64,000 nucleotides of DNA, from NCBI RefSeq assembly GCF_001458335.1, contig NZ_CYTO01000024.1:566857-630856 (forward strand). Direction: 5' to 3'. Source of the DNA: Cognatishimia activa (lineage in GTDB: Bacteria; Pseudomonadota; Alphaproteobacteria; Rhodobacterales; Rhodobacteraceae). The notes below the pieces were generated by a model. That model was not told the origin of the DNA. It searched no databases and saw only the letters and a program-made list of their open reading frames with translations. Of the stretch, positions 61,289 through 64,000 are shown one piece after another. Within the stretch, counting starts at the first letter, position 1, and every line of letters starts with the position of its first letter. The position numbers were made by a program, and so were the translations under genes.

Positions 61289-62317
61289 ATGGCCAGTTAC
61301 GATTTTTTATTCAATTCAACAGGGTTAGAAGGCTGGTGTGATACAGAGCAAAGCTCTGCACCAACGTCTATGGCCGACTTGATGGCTGCTGCACAGGGCA
61401 CCGAAGTTGAAATAACTGCATGGGATTTTCCGTTTCCTTCGTTGGATGCGTTAAACGAATCCTGTGGCAAAATTCCTGAAACGCGAGATCTGACAAAGGG
61501 CCTGGAAGACGGTTTCTTGGCCATGAAGGACTCGCTGCGTTTCGTGTTGGATCCGATTACAGAGCCGCTGAGCTGGATGCTGGATGGCGCGCTTTATCTT
61601 GCGGAAGTCACCCCATGGTGGATTGTTATCCCACTCTTGCTGCTGATCACCCGCATGATCTCCAAGTCTTGGTCCCTGACCATTGGCGTTGGCGCATCGA
61701 TCGTTGGTCTCGCATTCATTGATCACTACAGCTATGCGATCCAAACCCTTTCGATCATTTTCGTTTGTGCAGCGATATGTGTGCTCTTAGGGGTGCCCAT
61801 AGGGATTGCCATGTCGCGATCTGACAGATTGCAACGGGCTATCATACCGGTGCTCGATATGCTGCAAACGCTTCCGACCTTTGTTTACTTGATTCCGCTG
61901 ATTTTCTTGTTCAGCGTGACCGAGTCCAAGCTCTACGGTATTGCGATCATTCTTTATGCGATTGTGCCCGTGGTCCGACTGACTGACTTGGGTATTCGCA
62001 TGGTGGACAAAGACGTCTTGGAAGCAGCTCAGGCTTTTGGCATGACGCCTCGCCAAAAACTGTATCAAGTTCAGATCCCACTTGCGTTGCCAAACATCAT
62101 GGCTGGTATCAACCAGACCATTATGATGAGCCTCGCGATGGTTGTGATCGCCTCGCTGGTGTCTGCACCAGGTCTGGGTGTTCTGGTTCTGCGCGGCATC
62201 CGCTCGCTTGAACTGGGTGTTGGCCTCGTGGCTGGCCTTGGCATCGTTATCCTTGCGATCATTCTGGATCGTGTCACCAAAGCAGCTCTGGCGCGTGTAA
62301 ACGCATCTCAACACTAA
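61289..62317 (+). CDS. Glycine betaine-type ABC transporter permease
   Basis: The 342-residue ProW-like protein has an N-terminal extension of about 90 residues, then about seven membrane helices, with the permease coupling segment near EAAQAFGMTPRQKLYQVQIPLALPNIMAGI. It forms the channel for the neighbouring binding protein and ATPase. AGGGG lies upstream of ATG 61289. The ATPase gene begins ten bases after its stop. Confidence 0.9.
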   Translation: MASYDFLFNSTGLEGWCDTEQSSAPTSMADLMAAAQGTEVEITAWDFPFPSLDALNESCGKIPETRDLTKGLEDGFLAMKDSLRFVLDPITEPLSWMLDGALYLAEVTPWWIVIPLLLLITRMISKSWSLTIGVGASIVGLAFIDHYSYAIQTLSIIFVCAAICVLLGVPIGIAMSRSDRLQRAIIPVLDMLQTLPTFVYLIPLIFLFSVTESKLYGIAIILYAIVPVVRLTDLGIRMVDKDVLEAAQAFGMTPRQKLYQVQIPLALPNIMAGINQTIMMSLAMVVIASLVSAPGLGVLVLRGIRSLELGVGLVAGLGIVILAIILDRVTKAALARVNASQH

Positions 62318-62326
62318 GGCGCACTT

Positions 62327-63361
62327 ATGACTGAACCAATGATTTCTATTCGTAACCTGTACAAGGTTTTCGGTTCCGACCCTAAGGCTGCCATGAAAGA
62401 AGTGCATGCGGGCATGGGCAAGGAAGAACTGCGCGAGCATAACGGGCATGTTCTAGGCCTGAAAAACATCAACGTGGATCTGCAAGAAGGCGAGATTACC
62501 GTCATCATGGGCCTGTCTGGCTCTGGTAAATCCACGCTGGTGCGCCATTTCAACCGACTGATTGACCCGACCGAAGGTCAGGTGTTGGTCAAAGGCGAGG
62601 ACGTTCTGGCCTATGACGAGCTGCAACTGCGCGAGATGCGCCGTAAGACCATGTCGATGGTTTTCCAGCACTTCGCATTGCTGCCGCACAGAACCGTGCT
62701 CCAGAACACAGCGCTTGCCCCTGTGGTGCGTGGTGAAGACAAGTCTGAGTATGAACCGGAAGCCAAAAAGTGGCTCGAGCGGGTCGGTTTGGCGGGCTAT
62801 GAGGACAGCTATCCGCACCAGCTTTCGGGCGGCATGAAACAGCGTGTGGGTATTGCCCGCGCTCTGACCTCGAACGCGCCGATCATGTTGATGGACGAAG
62901 CCTTCTCGGCGCTTGACCCATTGATCCGTACTGACATGCAGGACTTACTGCTTGAGCTTCAGGTTGAGCTGAACAAGACCATTGTCTTCATTAGCCACGA
63001 CTTGGACGAAGCGCTGAAACTGGCAGATCATCTCGTCATTCTGAAAGATGGCGAAGTGGTTCAACAGGGCGAGCCGCAGCATATTCTGCTGAACCCAGAA
63101 GACGACTACATCGTTGACTTCATCTCCGACATCAACCGTGCGCGGGTTCTGCGCGTGCGTTCCATTATGGAACCGTTGAATGAGAAGATAGAACATTCCG
63201 GCGAAATCCAACGCGAAGACACGCTGGAGCAGGTGATTGCCCAAACCGGCGGTGAATCAAGCGGGACCTATCTGGTGAAGCACGAGGGTGAACCGGTGGG
63301 TGAGCTTCAGATGTCGACGCTGGTGCGTTCTTTGGTGCCGCAGAAGCGCAGCGGCCATTAA
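62327..63361 (+). CDS. Glycine betaine-type ABC transporter ATP-binding protein
   Basis: The 344-residue ProV/OpuAA-type ATPase has Walker A GLSGSGKST, the ABC signature LSGGMKQRVGIARAL, Walker B IMLMDEAFSALDP and the switch histidine in FISHDLDE. The typical N-terminal ProV helix (MKEVHAGMGKEELREHNGH) is present. After residue 270 there is a C-terminal part of about 70 residues that is shorter than the usual paired CBS domains, so osmotic gating may differ. It closes the operon except for a small possible gene. Confidence 0.92.
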   Translation: MTEPMISIRNLYKVFGSDPKAAMKEVHAGMGKEELREHNGHVLGLKNINVDLQEGEITVIMGLSGSGKSTLVRHFNRLIDPTEGQVLVKGEDVLAYDELQLREMRRKTMSMVFQHFALLPHRTVLQNTALAPVVRGEDKSEYEPEAKKWLERVGLAGYEDSYPHQLSGGMKQRVGIARALTSNAPIMLMDEAFSALDPLIRTDMQDLLLELQVELNKTIVFISHDLDEALKLADHLVILKDGEVVQQGEPQHILLNPEDDYIVDFISDINRARVLRVRSIMEPLNEKIEHSGEIQREDTLEQVIAQTGGESSGTYLVKHEGEPVGELQMSTLVRSLVPQKRSGH

Positions 63362-63376
63362 ACGAAAGGGCGTGTT

Positions 63377-63448
63377 TTGTTAGGCCTGGCTTTGTTGGGA
63401 TTGCTTGCCGTTTTTGTTTTCGTTTTTGTGCTGGGTGGCCTGACTTAG
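63377..63448 (+). CDS. Possible 23-residue membrane peptide
   Basis: A TTG at 63377 preceded by AAAGGG, six bases away, opens a frame encoding MLGLALLGLLAVFVFVFVLG plus GLT, a single hydrophobic helix. It lies 15 bases after the ATPase gene on the same strand. Small hydrophobic peptides often accompany transporters. There is no homologue I can name. Confidence 0.4.
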   Translation: MLGLALLGLLAVFVFVFVLGGLT

Positions 63449-63469
63449 GTCACCCATCGTAAAAGAAAA

Positions 63470-64000
63470 CTACGGTGCCATATCAATAAAGCTGATGCTT
63501 TCGACGCGCTTGTTCGTCCCAAAATCAATGAACGCGCGCCATTTGGAGAATGCCTCATTTGGCGCGCGGCATAGAGGCAACTCAAATCGATCTGCCGAAG
63601 ACGCCTGACCGATTGGTGTATCACCCAAAATTTGAAGAACATCGCCTCGCGTCGTTCCAACCGTGATCCCCGATGGCATTTCCGCCCAAGCCTCGGTAGC
63701 AACAATCTCCACAACTCGATCTTTATAGGTATCGACGGTCATCCCAATGTGCGTGATCCGGTCAAACTGTAATCCGCTGGCGCGGGCAGGGGTCGGTTCT
63801 GGGGTGCCAAACTTCCCAAGCGTGTCCAGCGATACGCCCATACCAATCCCGCCGAGCGAGAATTCTTCTGCCGGCAGGCAGCTTTCGGTCACGTCGTTCA
63901 GGGTCTGTTGCAAAAGGATGGGCCCACTGGAATGCGTGCCTAAGGGGTGCATCAATGTCCAAGAGCGATGATCCCATTCCAAACCAGCGGCAACCTTGGC
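63470..64000 (-). CDS. Unrecognised protein, N-terminus cut by the window edge
   Basis: The frame is open to base 64000 and continues beyond it, so the gene is partial at its 5' end. The visible 176 residues show no signal peptide, membrane helix or motif that I recognise. A GIGMGVSLDTLG segment and a GITVGTTRGDVLQILGDTP segment resemble the repeat unit of small periplasmic beta-domain proteins, but I do not assign a family. It converges on the transporter operon. Confidence 0.6.
   Translation of the reverse strand, partial: AKVAAGLEWDHRSWTLMHPLGTHSSGPILLQQTLNDVTESCLPAEEFSLGGIGMGVSLDTLGKFGTPEPTPARASGLQFDRITHIGMTVDTYKDRVVEIVATEAWAEMPSGITVGTTRGDVLQILGDTPIGQASSADRFELPLCRAPNEAFSKWRAFIDFGTNKRVESISFIDMAP

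Noticed and set aside
1-64000. Search by eye for tRNA, rRNA, CRISPR, transposase, integrase or prophage genes
   Set aside because: None seen. A tRNA could be missed by eye; a covariance scan would settle it.

Overview
The window looks like a chromosomal core segment of an alphaproteobacterium of the order Rhodobacterales, most likely the Roseobacter group. The evidence is a DUF1476 (F-ATPase zeta inhibitor) gene, RNase E with a long acidic insert in its S1 domain, a zinc-free type HemB, a zwf-pgl-pgi Entner-Doudoroff operon, many short Roseobacter-type two- and three-gene units, and above all a methionine synthase split into separate genes. Coding density is high. I see no rRNA, tRNA, CRISPR array, insertion sequence or prophage.

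Region by region: 0-7.5 kb holds a haloalkane-dehalogenase-like hydrolase, an AhpD-like protein, a penicillin-acylase-family enzyme, a beta-hydroxyacid dehydrogenase, a SYLF lipoprotein, HemB and a membrane protein. From 7.5-15.2 kb come Mfd and an acyl-CoA ligase / DsbA-like / MFS efflux operon facing an XRE-cupin regulator. From 15.2-21.4 kb lie DUF1638, a B12-binding protein, a radical SAM protein, a homocysteine methyltransferase, an MprF-like protein and DUF1476. From 21.5-27.2 kb come purC-purS-purQ, a DctB/DctD-like two-component system and a HAD phosphatase. From 27.2-34.5 kb come RNase E with a long leader, TusA, CcdA and a hydrolase coupled to a cytochrome P450. From 34.4-43.4 kb come an orphan peptide-binding protein with a tiny entericidin-like lipoprotein, a candidate small RNA, 3-hydroxybutyrate dehydrogenase, a patatin, DUF502, PsuG/PsuK, DUF4198 and a HupE-like protein. 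From 43.3-50.4 kb come a ThiE-like protein, TrmJ, CtaA, an M32 carboxypeptidase and GyrA. From 50.9-59.2 kb come zwf-pgl-pgi, the second methionine locus (pterin methyltransferase, MetF-like reductase, virulence-factor-domain protein), Ppx/GppA and RlmE. From 59.5 kb to the end lie a MarR regulator and a glycine-betaine type ABC transporter, then a gene cut by the window edge.

The most interesting system is the split cobalamin-dependent methionine synthase. The homocysteine module (17911-18921), the B12 carrier (15894-16592) and DUF1638 (15171-15824) are about 36 kb from the pterin module (54664-55740) and its MetF-like partner. The two catalytic modules both end in arginine-rich tails, while the B12 carrier begins with a strongly acidic stretch, which suggests electrostatic docking. 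Both loci also carry the same 12-base motif upstream of their first gene. Other points worth checking are a DctD-like regulator that lacks the GAFTGA sigma-54 loop, a candidate small RNA with its own promoter and terminator at 36.5 kb, two tandem micro-ORFs between gyrA and zwf, a MarR operator at the betaine transporter promoter, and two kinds of intergenic repeat.
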